Positions 39,725-48,190 of a DNA stretch of 64,000 nucleotides are shown piece after piece. Source of the stretch: Micromonospora sp. Llam0 (GTDB lineage: Bacteria; Actinomycetota; Actinomycetes; Mycobacteriales; Micromonosporaceae); contig NZ_RJJY01000001.1 in assembly GCF_003751085.1 (NCBI RefSeq), forward strand, positions 2,232,001-2,296,000, read 5' to 3'. The translations under genes and the position numbers were made by a program. The notes under the pieces are model-generated. The model was not told the DNA's origin and made no database searches. It saw only the letters and a list, made by a program, of their open reading frames with translations. The first letter of the stretch is position 1. The number at the start of each line of letters is the position of its first letter.

Positions 39725-40132
39725 TTACCGGTACAGGCTCGGCGTCGGCTGCCAGACCTCACGCACCAGGTCGAGCATCTGGGCCTCGGTCAACGCGTCC
39801 TCGGCACCGACGTCGAGCGTCTCCTTGACCTGCAGGAAGTCGTCACGCAACTTCTCGATGATGGTGAACAGGGCCTCGATGTTGCCCTTCGCACCGTCGG
39901 CCATCGCCTTGAAGTTCGTCTCCACCTGACCGACCTCGGTCATCACCCGCTCGTTGCCGGCCAGCAGGATGGTGAACGGTGCGAGGTCGGCCGGCGCGGG
40001 CGGTTCCCCGGTGTAGGCCAGCAGCCGCCGTACGTCGTCGTTGCCCCTCGCTTCGGCCAGGAACTCCTCGAAGCGTTCCCGGACGGTACCGCTGAGATAC
40101 TGTTCGGTGACGGTGAAGGTCTCTTCGGCCAC
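39725..40132 (-). CDS. Small helical protein of the ESX arm (135 aa)
   Basis: 135 residues, acidic and almost entirely helical (TEQYLSGTVRERFEEFLAEA, VETNFKAMADGAKGNIEALF, IIEKLRDDFLQVKETLDVGA). There is no WXG and no signal peptide. It sits between a WXG100-like gene and the 985-residue candidate substrate, 27 bases before the latter, so it is probably a co-transcribed partner or chaperone. I do not recognise a named family. Confidence 0.75.
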   Translation of the reverse strand: MAEETFTVTEQYLSGTVRERFEEFLAEARGNDDVRRLLAYTGEPPAPADLAPFTILLAGNERVMTEVGQVETNFKAMADGAKGNIEALFTIIEKLRDDFLQVKETLDVGAEDALTEAQMLDLVREVWQPTPSLYR

Positions 40133-40173
40133 GGCTCAGACTCCCGCTGCTCAGGCTTCCGCCGGGTACCGGG

Positions 40174-40515
40174 TCAGCGGCCGACCGGTGCGAGGATGTC
40201 GTAGATCCCGTCGTCGGTGTCCCAGCTGGCACCCGTGACGCCGGCGTTGTCCTCGCCTGCGTCGATGATCTGGCCGACGAAGCCGGTCTTCTCGCCGAGA
40301 TCCTGAAACTTGATCATCACATTGTTGTACGCGCTGATCCACTCGTCGAGCTTCGCCTGGAAGACCGAGCTGGAGCCTGCCTGGTAGGTCGCCCGGATCT
40401 CACCCTGGATCCGGTACGCGGTCTGCCCGGCGACGATCATGCTGCTGACGTGGTCGTCCAACGCCGCGATCGCGGTGGCGAACCCGGCGTCCTCCTTGTT
40501 GAAGTTCCCATTCAC
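40174..40515 (-). CDS. WXG100-like protein (113 aa)
   Basis: About 113 residues from GTG 40515, with GAGGTGGGG upstream. The open frame continues to 40677 but that extension is Arg/Ser-rich noise. The pattern of two helices (FATAIAALDDHVSSMIVAG; SVFQAKLDEWISAYNNVMIK) around a short YQAGSSS turn is that of the WXG100 superfamily with a diverged turn. It leads the leftward operon of 135-aa and 985-aa genes and is likely a secreted small partner. Confidence 0.75.
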   Translation of the reverse strand: MNGNFNKEDAGFATAIAALDDHVSSMIVAGQTAYRIQGEIRATYQAGSSSVFQAKLDEWISAYNNVMIKFQDLGEKTGFVGQIIDAGEDNAGVTGASWDTDDGIYDILAPVGR

Positions 40516-40688
40516 CGTCCGGCCCCACCTCTCTGTCGACACCGGGTCCACACCGCCGACTGCACGACGGAACCCGGCTGCACAGCATCCGCTGGAGTCA
40601 GCGTCGCGACTGAGGCCGACAGCAGCAATAGCGGAATCCCTAGATTCGCAGGTCCGGCCGGACTTGCGCGGGGTCACCGAGTGTGGCC

Positions 40689-42521
40689 ATGATCAGCGGA
40701 CCAGATCCGGCCCGACAGGTGACGGGCGGGTTCGACAGCCCACGTCCTGATTTGAGATCATCGATCCTCGTGGAGACCGCTCAAGACCGCCCGTCCGCCC
40801 CACAGCCCCCGCTGTGGCGGTTCCTGCGGCACGAATGGACCTTGGCCGTACTCGGCGGACTGCTCCTCGCAGTAGTGCTGACCTGGCCCACCCTGCGACA
40901 CCCGGCCAGCACCATCCCCGGCGACATCGCCGACCCCACCCTGCAGGCCTGGCAGGTGGCCTGGGGCGGGCACGCGCTGTTGACCGACCCGACCGGGCTC
41001 TGGCACTCCAACACGTTCTTCCCTGAGCGCTACACCTACGTCTACAGCGACACCCTGCTCGGCTACGCACCGGCCGGGATGATCGGCTCCGGCTTCGAAG
41101 CCGCGCTGATCCGCTACAACATCCTGTACGTGCTGCTGTACGCGTTGGCGTTCATCGGCGCGTACGCCCTGATCCGGCAGCTCGGCGCGGGCCGGATCGG
41201 CGCGGCGGTGGCCGGGGTCGCGTGGGCCTTCGCCCCCTGGCGGTTGGCCCACTCCGGGCACATGAACATCCTCTCCACCGGCGGGATCGCGCTGTGCCTG
41301 GCGATGCTCGCCCGTGGCCACGGCTGGTCGCTGCGGCACGGCTACCGCCCCGAACGGCGCAGACCGGGCTGGGCCCTCGCCGGCTGGCTGGTCGCCGCCT
41401 GGCAGATCAGCCTCGGCTTCGGCATCGGACTGCCGCTGGTCTACTTCCTGCTCGCCGCCGGGATCGTCGCCGCCGGCGGCTACGGGATCTCCTGGTGGCG
41501 ACACCGCCGCCGGCCACCGTTCGGCCGACGGCTACTCGTCGCCGACGCCGTCGGCGGGGTGATCTTCGGCGCGGTCACCCTCGCGATCGCGGCGGCCTAC
41601 TTCCGCGTCGTCGAGCTCAACCCGCAGGCGGAGCGGAGCCTGGCCTGGACCGAGATGTTCTCCCCGCCGGTGGTCGGCCTGATCACCGCACCCGCCGAGT
41701 CCTGGCTGTGGGGAGAACGGCACGCCGCCACCCGGGAGCAGATCTTCTGGCCGCCGGAGATGACCCTGCTGCCCGGGGTGACGCTGATCGCCCTGGCCGC
41801 CGCCGGCCTGATCGTCTCATCGTTGCGGATCCGGCACCGGGTGGCGCTCGCCGCCGGAGTCATCGGCACGGCGCTGCTCGCCCTCGGCGCCACGCTCGGC
41901 GGCGACGGCGACCCCGGCTACCTGACGCTGTCCAAGCACCTGCCGGGCTGGGACGCGCTGCGGACCCCGGGGCGAATGATGATCTGGACCAGCCTGCTGC
42001 TCGCGGTGCTGGCCGCCGGAACGCTCACCGCCGCGGCCGCCGCGCTGCGCCGGGCAGCCGCCGGCTGGCCGAAGTGGTCGCGGCAGGCAGCCGGGGCCGT
42101 CCTGGTGATCCCGCTGGCGCTGGTGGTGGTCGAGGGGATGAACCAGACCGCCCACCCGCAGGTGCCGACCCCACCGGCCGCCTGGGAGCAGGTCACCGGA
42201 CCGGTGCTGGTGCTGCCCAGCGACGCCGGCGCGTTCGAGTTGAACGTGATGCTGTGGACCACCGAGGGAGACTTCCCGCAGGTCGCCAACGGCCTGGCCG
42301 GTTTCGTCCCGGCCAGCCAGGAGCAGACCCGGGCGGTCACCGCGTTCTTCCCCGACCCGGCGAGCGTCGGATACCTGCGTGACCTGGGGGTACGTACGGT
42401 GCTGGTGATGCCGGACCGGCTGATCGGGACGCCGTGGGAGGGTGTGACGCAGCGTCCGGTCGACGGGTTGGGCATCACCCGTGAGGAGATCGACGGTGTC
42501 CTCGTCTACCGGCTCGACTGA
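40689..42521 (+). CDS. Integral membrane GT-C-like glycosyltransferase
   Basis: About 610 residues with roughly ten transmembrane helices (for example LAVLGGLLLAVVLTW, ILYVLLYALAFIGAYALI, GGVIFGAVTLAIAAAYF, MIWTSLLLAVLAAGTL). The first extracytoplasmic loop carries the acidic GDIADPTLQAWQVAW, like the Asp-containing loop of GT-C enzymes. A ~100-residue exported domain ends the protein. It overlaps the following GT2 gene by 26 bases. Such pairs transfer a polyprenyl-phosphate-linked sugar made by the GT2 partner to an exported acceptor. The start is uncertain: GTG 40683, ATG 40689 or a later GTG at 40770. Confidence 0.75.
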   Translation: MISGPDPARQVTGGFDSPRPDLRSSILVETAQDRPSAPQPPLWRFLRHEWTLAVLGGLLLAVVLTWPTLRHPASTIPGDIADPTLQAWQVAWGGHALLTDPTGLWHSNTFFPERYTYVYSDTLLGYAPAGMIGSGFEAALIRYNILYVLLYALAFIGAYALIRQLGAGRIGAAVAGVAWAFAPWRLAHSGHMNILSTGGIALCLAMLARGHGWSLRHGYRPERRRPGWALAGWLVAAWQISLGFGIGLPLVYFLLAAGIVAAGGYGISWWRHRRRPPFGRRLLVADAVGGVIFGAVTLAIAAAYFRVVELNPQAERSLAWTEMFSPPVVGLITAPAESWLWGERHAATREQIFWPPEMTLLPGVTLIALAAAGLIVSSLRIRHRVALAAGVIGTALLALGATLGGDGDPGYLTLSKHLPGWDALRTPGRMMIWTSLLLAVLAAGTLTAAAAALRRAAAGWPKWSRQAAGAVLVIPLALVVVEGMNQTAHPQVPTPPAAWEQVTGPVLVLPSDAGAFELNVMLWTTEGDFPQVANGLAGFVPASQEQTRAVTAFFPDPASVGYLRDLGVRTVLVMPDRLIGTPWEGVTQRPVDGLGITREEIDGVLVYRLD

Positions 42522-43542
42522 CCGTCCCGGTCCAGCGGGCGGCCGGCCGCTGCGGCTGTCGGTCGTGGTGCCCTGCTTCAACGAGGACGCCTCACTGAGC
42601 CGGCTGCACGCGGCGGTCACCGCCGCAGTCACGGCGCTCGGCGACGTCGAGGTCGAATACGTCTTCGTCGACGACGGCAGCACCGACGGCACCTTGGCCG
42701 AGTTGCGCCGGCTGGCCGCCGCCGACCCGGCCGTCCGGTACCTCGCGCTGAGCCGCAACTTCGGCAAGGAGTCGGCGATGCTAGCCGGGTTGGACCGGGC
42801 CAGCGGGGACGCCGTCATCGTGATGGACGCCGACCTGCAACACCCACCGCGCCTACTGCCCGACATGGTCGCCCTGTACCGGCAGGGGTACGACCAGGTC
42901 ATCGCGTGCCGTGACCGACGAGGTGACCGGTTCGTCCGTACCGTCGCGTCTCGGACGTTCTACCGGCTGATGAACCGCTGGGTGGACGTGCAGCTACTCG
43001 ACGGTGCGGGCGACTTCCGGCTGTTGTCCCGCCGGGCGGTCGACGCGCTGCGGGCCATGCCCGAGTACAACCGCTTCTCCAAGGGCCTGTACTCGTGGAT
43101 CGGCTTCAACACGGTGGTGTTCGCGTACCCGAACGAGGCCCGCGCCGACGGTGGCAGCCGCTGGAGTTTTCGATCCTTGTTGAACTACGCGTTCGACGGG
43201 CTGCTGTCGTTCAACGACCGGCCGCTACGGTCGGCGATCTACGCCGGCATGGGACTCACGTTCGTCGCCGTGGCGTACGCGGCCTGGGTGGTCGCGGCGG
43301 CGCTGATCCGGGGAATCGACGCCCCCGGCTACACCACGATCATCGTCAGTGTCATCGGTCTCGGCGGCATCCAGATGATGATCCTCGGCGTGATCGGCGA
43401 GTACATCGGCCGGATCTACTACGAGACGAAGCGCCGACCCCGCTACCTGGTCATGGAGTCCGACGGGGCCGGTGGTACGCCGCAGGTGCCGATGCCCCGG
43501 CGGGAGCCGACCGTCCCTGGCCCGCCGGCCGACGCGGAATGA
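42496..43542 (+). CDS. Polyprenyl-phosphate glycosyltransferase, GT2 (GtrB/DPM-like)
   Basis: About 348 residues. The GT2 domain has LSVVVPCFNED, VFVDDGSTDGT and the metal-binding VIVMDADLQHPP; an RFSKGLYSWIGF segment follows, and two C-terminal transmembrane helices (GMGLTFVAVAYAAWVVAAAL, IIVSVIGLGGIQMMILGVIG) anchor it. This is the plan of GtrB/dolichol-phosphate-sugar synthases: it attaches a sugar from a nucleotide donor to a polyprenyl phosphate. GTG 42496 is chosen because GAGGAG lies 7 bases before it; the gene overlaps its GT-C-like partner by 26 bases. Confidence 0.9.
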   Translation: MSSSTGSTDRPGPAGGRPLRLSVVVPCFNEDASLSRLHAAVTAAVTALGDVEVEYVFVDDGSTDGTLAELRRLAAADPAVRYLALSRNFGKESAMLAGLDRASGDAVIVMDADLQHPPRLLPDMVALYRQGYDQVIACRDRRGDRFVRTVASRTFYRLMNRWVDVQLLDGAGDFRLLSRRAVDALRAMPEYNRFSKGLYSWIGFNTVVFAYPNEARADGGSRWSFRSLLNYAFDGLLSFNDRPLRSAIYAGMGLTFVAVAYAAWVVAAALIRGIDAPGYTTIIVSVIGLGGIQMMILGVIGEYIGRIYYETKRRPRYLVMESDGAGGTPQVPMPRREPTVPGPPADAE

Positions 43543-43862
43543 TCCGGCCGGCACCGTCGTTGTACATGGTAGCGCCACCCAAGCCGGCCCACTCCGGCGC
43601 CACGGCCGGCCGCCGCCAGGCTCCGGCCTGCGGCCGCCAGACGGCCGCCAGGCTTCGGCCCGGCCGGGCAGCCCGGTCAGTGGATCGGGTCGGTGGACCC
43701 GGTCGGGAATCGTCGACGGGCCGGCGTGGTTGTACATGGTCACGGCGCGCGGCAGCGCACCCGCGCCCGCGCCTGACTCCGTACCACCCGGATGACCGTT
43801 TACCGCGCACCCACCCGCCCGTGACGGGTGTGCCCCCTCGGAAAACGGAAGGTGGACCCCCC
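43543..43862. other. Intergenic region with duplicated TGTACATGGT element
   Basis: This 320-base gap has no convincing gene. GTTGTACATGGT occurs at 43559-43570 and again at 43729-43740, each preceded by a GC-rich CCGGC. A second imperfect duplication (gccgccaggctccggcc and gccgccaggcttcggcc) lies between them near 43610-43665. The doubling of an element containing the palindrome TGTACA ahead of a secreted hydrolase gene suggests an operator or a remnant repeat. GGAAGGTGGA precedes the next start. Confidence 0.5.
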
Positions 43863-44474
43863 ATGACCACGATCATCACCCGTACCCTGCGCACCAGCCT
43901 GCGCAACACCGCCCTCGGCATCGCCGGTCTGACCCTGGCCGGCGGCGCGATCGCCGCCCCCGCCCTGGCCGCCGACCACGCCCCCACCGCCCTGGCCGCA
44001 CCCGTGTCCGCCGCCGCCAGCAGCGGCGTCGACACCGGCACGCTGACCCCGCACGGTGTGCGGGGCGAGCAGTCCCGGATCACCCTGTCCGGCGAGCAGA
44101 CCGACAACGTCAAGGGCATCATCGCCGCCACCAAGAAGGCCGGCATGGACGAGCGGGCCGCCGTGGTCGCCATCGCCACCGCCCTGCAGGAGTCCAAGCT
44201 GGAGAACCTCGGCCACCTCGGGGACCGCAACGACCACGACTCGCAGGGCCTGTTCCAGCAGCGCCCCTCCTCCGGCTGGGGCACGGTCGAGCAGATCACC
44301 GACGTGGAGTACTCCACCACCGCGTTCCTCGACGGGCTCAAGGCCGTCGACGGCTGGCAGGACATGCCGCTGACCGAGGCCGCCCAGGCGGTGCAGGTGT
44401 CGGCGTACCCGGACCACTACGCCCAGTGGGAGACCCAGGCCGCCGAACTCGTCGCCCAGCACTGGAACAGCTGA
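43863..44474 (+). CDS. Secreted lysozyme-like (lytic transglycosylase-like) protein
   Basis: 203 residues: a signal peptide at 1-~37 (TALGIAGLTLAGGAIAAPAL), a short Ala/Thr-rich region, then a compact domain with MDERAAVVAIATALQESKLE (candidate catalytic Glu110), HDSQGLFQQRPSSGWGT and a C-terminal WETQAAELVAQHW. This resembles the goose-lysozyme/Slt-like domain of small secreted actinomycete peptidoglycan hydrolases. It would cleave or remodel cell-wall glycan outside the membrane. It is monocistronic, with an upstream GGAAGGTGGA and a strong terminator after it. Confidence 0.85.
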   Translation: MTTIITRTLRTSLRNTALGIAGLTLAGGAIAAPALAADHAPTALAAPVSAAASSGVDTGTLTPHGVRGEQSRITLSGEQTDNVKGIIAATKKAGMDERAAVVAIATALQESKLENLGHLGDRNDHDSQGLFQQRPSSGWGTVEQITDVEYSTTAFLDGLKAVDGWQDMPLTEAAQAVQVSAYPDHYAQWETQAAELVAQHWNS

Positions 44475-44500
44475 CCCGAACACCAGAAGCCCAAGTCGAA

Positions 44501-44530
44501 GGGCCGGACCCCGTACCCGGGGTCCGGCCC
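44501..44530 (+). terminator. Terminator after the lysozyme-like gene
   Basis: GGGCCGGACCCC at 44501-44512 pairs perfectly with 44519-44530 around a 6-base loop; the flanking GTCGA/TCGAC extend the helix. It lies between two convergent genes and may stop both. Confidence 0.88.
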
Positions 44531-44551
44531 TCGACGCATGCCCCGGCCAGG

Positions 44552-45655
44552 TCAGCCGGCCGCCACCGCCGTCCGGTACCGGCCGGCGAGTTCTGCGGCA
44601 CCGGCGGTGGTGAGCCGGCCGAACAGGCGCAGCCGGGCCATCCCGCCGTCGGGATGGATGTCCAGCCGGACGTGGCTGACCGGACGGGGCCGGTCCAGTC
44701 GGAAACGGTGCCGGGTGTCCGGTCGCAATGTGGTCAACGGCAGCAGCTCCGGCCAGTCGGTGGAGCCGACCCTGGTGCCACGGCCGCCAGCGACCGGGTC
44801 GGTGCCGGTCAGGTCGGTGCTGGTCAGGTCGGTGCCGAGCAGCCGGGCCGCCGCCGGCGCGTTGCCCTTGAAGTGGCTGGTGTCCAGCTCGACGAACTCG
44901 ACGACGCCGGCGGCGCAGAGCCGCACCTGGACCCAGTCGTTGCCGTCGTCGCGACGGCGGGCGGTCTCCCAGCCCTCGCCCATCGTGCGGGCCGGACCGG
45001 GCAGCAGCAGCTGCTGCGGAGAGCCGTAGAACCGGTCGCTGCACGCCTCGACCCGGCCCCCGTGCTCGACCGCGGCGAGGTCGAGGACCTCGGTCAGCAG
45101 ATCCGGGTCGGGCACCGGCTCGCCGAACACCCGCAGCCGGGCGACCCCGCCGTCGGGAAAGATCGTCAACCGTACGTGGGTCTGCCGTGCCGGCACGTCG
45201 ACCGGGACGATCAGCTGGCTGTCCCCGGCCAGTGCGGTGCGCGGCACCAGTGGGGTCCATCGCGCCGCGGCGAGATCCTGCGGGCCGGGATACCCGTCGA
45301 GTGAGCAACCGTCCACCGCCGCGTACGGCGGGTAGTTGCCGGTGAAGTGCGCGGTGTCGATCAGCACGGCCCGGACCACGCCCGGGGCACCGAGCCGGAC
45401 GACGGCGTGGTCCGCGCCGGGTTGGCGGCGGCGGCGGGTCTCCCAACCGTCGTACACCTGGCCCTTCGCCCCGAAGGTGCCGGCGGCGAAGACCGGCGGG
45501 CGCGGGTCGACCAGGTTGTCGGCGGCGGCGAAGAACTCGTCGTTGGCGGCGACCACTCCCCCGCCGAGCGCACGGGACGCCAGGTCGGGCAGCCGGGTCG
45601 GGTCGGGCCCGTCCGGCAGGTCGGGCGGTGGCGTGGACGCGTGGCTACCGGTCAT
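44552..45655 (-). CDS. alc: Allantoicase
   Basis: 367 residues made of two tandem allantoicase jelly-roll repeats: WETRRRRQPGADHAVVRLGA / LIDTAHFTGNYPP in the first, WETARRRDDGNDWVQVRLCA / ELDTSHFKGNAPA in the second. Each ends with a HVRLxIxPDGGxARLRxFG strand set. It hydrolyses allantoate to ureidoglycolate and urea in the cytosol. It is the last gene of the leftward urate operon, overlapping allB by 4 bases (ATGA). A short STDLTGTD insertion encoded by near-repeats (GGTCGGTGCTGGTCAGGTCG region, ~44808-44835) sits in the second repeat. Confidence 0.93.
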   Translation of the reverse strand: MTGSHASTPPPDLPDGPDPTRLPDLASRALGGGVVAANDEFFAAADNLVDPRPPVFAAGTFGAKGQVYDGWETRRRRQPGADHAVVRLGAPGVVRAVLIDTAHFTGNYPPYAAVDGCSLDGYPGPQDLAAARWTPLVPRTALAGDSQLIVPVDVPARQTHVRLTIFPDGGVARLRVFGEPVPDPDLLTEVLDLAAVEHGGRVEACSDRFYGSPQQLLLPGPARTMGEGWETARRRDDGNDWVQVRLCAAGVVEFVELDTSHFKGNAPAAARLLGTDLTSTDLTGTDPVAGGRGTRVGSTDWPELLPLTTLRPDTRHRFRLDRPRPVSHVRLDIHPDGGMARLRLFGRLTTAGAAELAGRYRTAVAAG

Positions 45656-46968
45656 CTGTCCCCTCTCGCGATGAGGCGGCCGCGCGGCGCATCCGGGGTG
45701 ACCGGTGCGCCGCGCAGCCAGGTGGCCCGGACGATGCCGGTCAGGCGCCGTCCGGCGTACGGGGTGATTGGATGCCGTTGCCGCAGCCGGCCGGGGTCGA
45801 CGTGGTAGCTCGGTGCCGGGTCGAAGGCGACCAGGTCGGCGTCGGCGCCGACCGTGAGCCGGCCCTTGGTGGGCAGCCCCACCAGGTCAGCCGGGCCCTG
45901 GCACATCCACCGGACCACGTCGCCGAGGCCGAACCCGCGCCGACGGGCCTCGGTCCAGACCGCCGGCAGCCCCATCTGCACCGAGGCGATGCCTCCCCAG
46001 GCGGCGGCGAAGTCTCCGGTGTCGGGCGCCTTCAGCGCCGGCGGACAGGGGGAATGGTCGGAGACCACGCACGAGATGGTGCCGTCGGCCAGGGCTGCCC
46101 ACAGCGCGTCCTGGTTGTCGCGTTGCCGGATCGGCGGGCAGCATTTGAACTCGGTGGCGCCGTCCGGGATCTCCTCGGCGGCCAGGGTCAGGTAGTGCGG
46201 GCAGGTCTCGGCGCTGACCGGCACCCCGGCCCGCCGGGCAGCGGCCAGCACCGGCACCGCGGCGGCGGCGGACAGGTGCAGGATGTGCAGCCGGGCGCCG
46301 GCCCGACGGGCGACGTCGATGGCGGCCGTGACCGCCTCGATCTCGGCGGCCGGCGGCCGGCTGGCGAGGAAGTCCCGGTAGCGGGTCGAGGAGGCGGCGG
46401 CGGTGAGCTGGTCGGGTTGTTCGGCGTGCACCACGAACAGGGCGGGTACGGCAGCCAACGCGGCGGCGAGCTGACCGGTGTCCAGTGGGGGGAACTCCGG
46501 CACCCCGGAGTCGGCGAGGAACGCCTTGAACCCGAAGACCCCGGCGGCGTACAGCTCGGGCATCACCTGCTGGTTGCCGGGGACCGCGCCGCCCCAGAAG
46601 CCGACGTCGACGTGGCACTGCCCGGCGGCGGCCCGCCGTTTGACGGCCAGCGCGGCCGGGTCGACGGTCGGCGGCAGGCTGTTCAACGGCATGTCGACGA
46701 TGGTGGTGACGCCGCCGGAGGCGGCGGCCAGGGTGGCGGTGGCGAACCCTTCCCATTCGGTACGGCCGGGTTCGTTGACGTGCACGTGGGTGTCGACGAG
46801 TCCGGGCAGCAGCGCGACGTTGCCGAGGTCGCTGTCGACCGTCGCCGGCACATGCTCCTGGTAGTCGGCGACGGCGACGATCCGGCCGTCGCCGACGGCG
46901 ATGGCGGCCGGACGCTCGCCGTCGGGCAGCACCGTGCGGCGGGACCGCAGTACCAGATCAACGGGCAT
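45652..46968 (-). CDS. allB: Allantoinase
   Basis: About 438 residues of the amidohydrolase superfamily. Metal ligands are visible: VDTHVHVNEPGR (His-x-His), FGFKAFLA (the carboxylated Lys), FVVHAEQ, LHILHLS and SDHSPCPP (Asp). It opens the hydantoin ring of allantoin to give allantoate. ATG 46968 follows GAGGAG by 10 bases; the open frame begins at a GTG in that ribosome binding site and is discarded. It overlaps the upstream gene by 11 bases and the next by 4, typical of tight coupling in this operon. Confidence 0.95.
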   Translation of the reverse strand: MPVDLVLRSRRTVLPDGERPAAIAVGDGRIVAVADYQEHVPATVDSDLGNVALLPGLVDTHVHVNEPGRTEWEGFATATLAAASGGVTTIVDMPLNSLPPTVDPAALAVKRRAAAGQCHVDVGFWGGAVPGNQQVMPELYAAGVFGFKAFLADSGVPEFPPLDTGQLAAALAAVPALFVVHAEQPDQLTAAASSTRYRDFLASRPPAAEIEAVTAAIDVARRAGARLHILHLSAAAAVPVLAAARRAGVPVSAETCPHYLTLAAEEIPDGATEFKCCPPIRQRDNQDALWAALADGTISCVVSDHSPCPPALKAPDTGDFAAAWGGIASVQMGLPAVWTEARRRGFGLGDVVRWMCQGPADLVGLPTKGRLTVGADADLVAFDPAPSYHVDPGRLRQRHPITPYAGRRLTGIVRATWLRGAPVTPDAPRGRLIARGDR

Positions 46969-48190
46969 GGTCGGTGGGCTCCTCACCGGACGCGGTCGGC
47001 AGGTGGGCGGCCAGGGTGGTCAGGACGGTGCGGTCGAAACCGGCGTCGGCCGGGTCGACAGCGCCGCAGTCCAGCCCACGCAGCAGGAAACGGGCCAGCG
47101 CCCGGGCGGTCGCCGGCTCGTCGAGGATTCCGCCGGACCGGCGGGCGAGGTAGGCGTCGAGCCGCCGGACGGTCTGCGTCCGGCCGGCACGGTAGAACGC
47201 GTAGGTCGTGGCGAACCGGGTCGGCAGCTGGTGCGGGTGCAGGTCCCAGCCCTGGTAGAAGCCACGTTCCAGAGATCTGCGAACCAGCTCGGCGTGGCGC
47301 TGCCAGGCGGACCGCACGGTCGCGGTGTCGCCGACCGGCAGGATGTTGGTGGACCCGTCGCTGACCGGTACGCCGGTGCCGGCGGCGGCCACCTGCATGA
47401 CGGCTTTCGCGTGGTCGGAACTTGGGTGGTCCATACTCAGGTAATCGGCGGCGACGCCGCAGGCGGTTCCGTAGTCGTAGGTGCCGAAGTGTAGTCCGGC
47501 ACACCGTCCGGCTGACTCACCTATCAGCCGGGCGACGGTCGCGGTGCCGTCGCCCGCCAGCACCGCCGCCGGGGTCTCGATCTGGATTTCGAACCGCAGT
47601 ACCCCGTCCACCAGCCCGTACGCCTGCTCCAGCCGGGCGCAGACGTCGACCATCGCGGCGACCTGGGCCGGGTGGCTCACCTTCGGCAGGGTGGCCACGA
47701 AGCCGTCGGGCGGCCCAGCGCAGGCGTCCAGAAAAAGGTCGAGGCTGCGGACCGCCCGTCGCCGGGTGGCCGCCTCCAGGCACTTGATCCGCACCCCGAC
47801 CCGGGGTGGGCCGACGCCGGCAGCCCGTGCCTCGGTCAGCGCGCGCGCCGCCGCCCGCAGGTCGGCGTCCTCAGTGGCGTCGTCGCGTACGCCGTACCCG
47901 TCCTCGACGTCGATGCGTAGGTCCTCGACCGGCTCGCGGGCCAGTTTGGCGCGTACCCGTCGGTCCAGCTCGGCCGGGTACGGTGCCGGCGGGTGTGCGT
48001 CCAGCGCGGCCAACGCCGCCGCGCCCCAGGTCGGCACCAGGTCGGCGGTGATCCGGTCGGCGGGCACGTACACGGTGTGCACCGGCTGGCGCCCCGGCGT
48101 CTCGCCCGGGTAGCGGGCCCGCAGCGCGGCGTCGACGCCGGCGAGCCGGTCGTCCAACGCGGCGTACACCGCCGGATCGAGCCGGGCCAT
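46958..48190 (-). CDS. DUF6986 / HpcH-HpaI-like aldolase family protein
   Basis: 410 residues with the aldolase TIM-barrel features DLRIDVEDGYGV, FVATLPKVSHPAQV, LRFEIQIETPAAV and AGLHFGTYDYGTACG, as in CitE/HpcH-type enzymes. The Glu and Asp of these motifs would bind Mg and a carboxylate substrate. The family (DUF6986) regularly accompanies malate synthase in actinomycete purine loci. Its starting ATG shares one base with the malate synthase stop. A role with glyoxylate or a related 2-oxo acid is plausible but not shown by sequence. Confidence 0.8.
   Translation of the reverse strand: MARLDPAVYAALDDRLAGVDAALRARYPGETPGRQPVHTVYVPADRITADLVPTWGAAALAALDAHPPAPYPAELDRRVRAKLAREPVEDLRIDVEDGYGVRDDATEDADLRAAARALTEARAAGVGPPRVGVRIKCLEAATRRRAVRSLDLFLDACAGPPDGFVATLPKVSHPAQVAAMVDVCARLEQAYGLVDGVLRFEIQIETPAAVLAGDGTATVARLIGESAGRCAGLHFGTYDYGTACGVAADYLSMDHPSSDHAKAVMQVAAAGTGVPVSDGSTNILPVGDTATVRSAWQRHAELVRRSLERGFYQGWDLHPHQLPTRFATTYAFYRAGRTQTVRRLDAYLARRSGGILDEPATARALARFLLRGLDCGAVDPADAGFDRTVLTTLAAHLPTASGEEPTDHAR

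Noticed and set aside
43543..43862. A ydaO-type c-di-AMP riboswitch before the cell-wall hydrolase
   Set aside because: Actinomycete hydrolases often have one, but the conserved GGGG...GGGTGAAT-like core was not found in this gap.
43451..44365. Minus-strand open frame covering the intergenic region and lysozyme-like gene
   Set aside because: The plus-strand gene has a signal peptide, catalytic motif and terminator. The minus frame has none of these.
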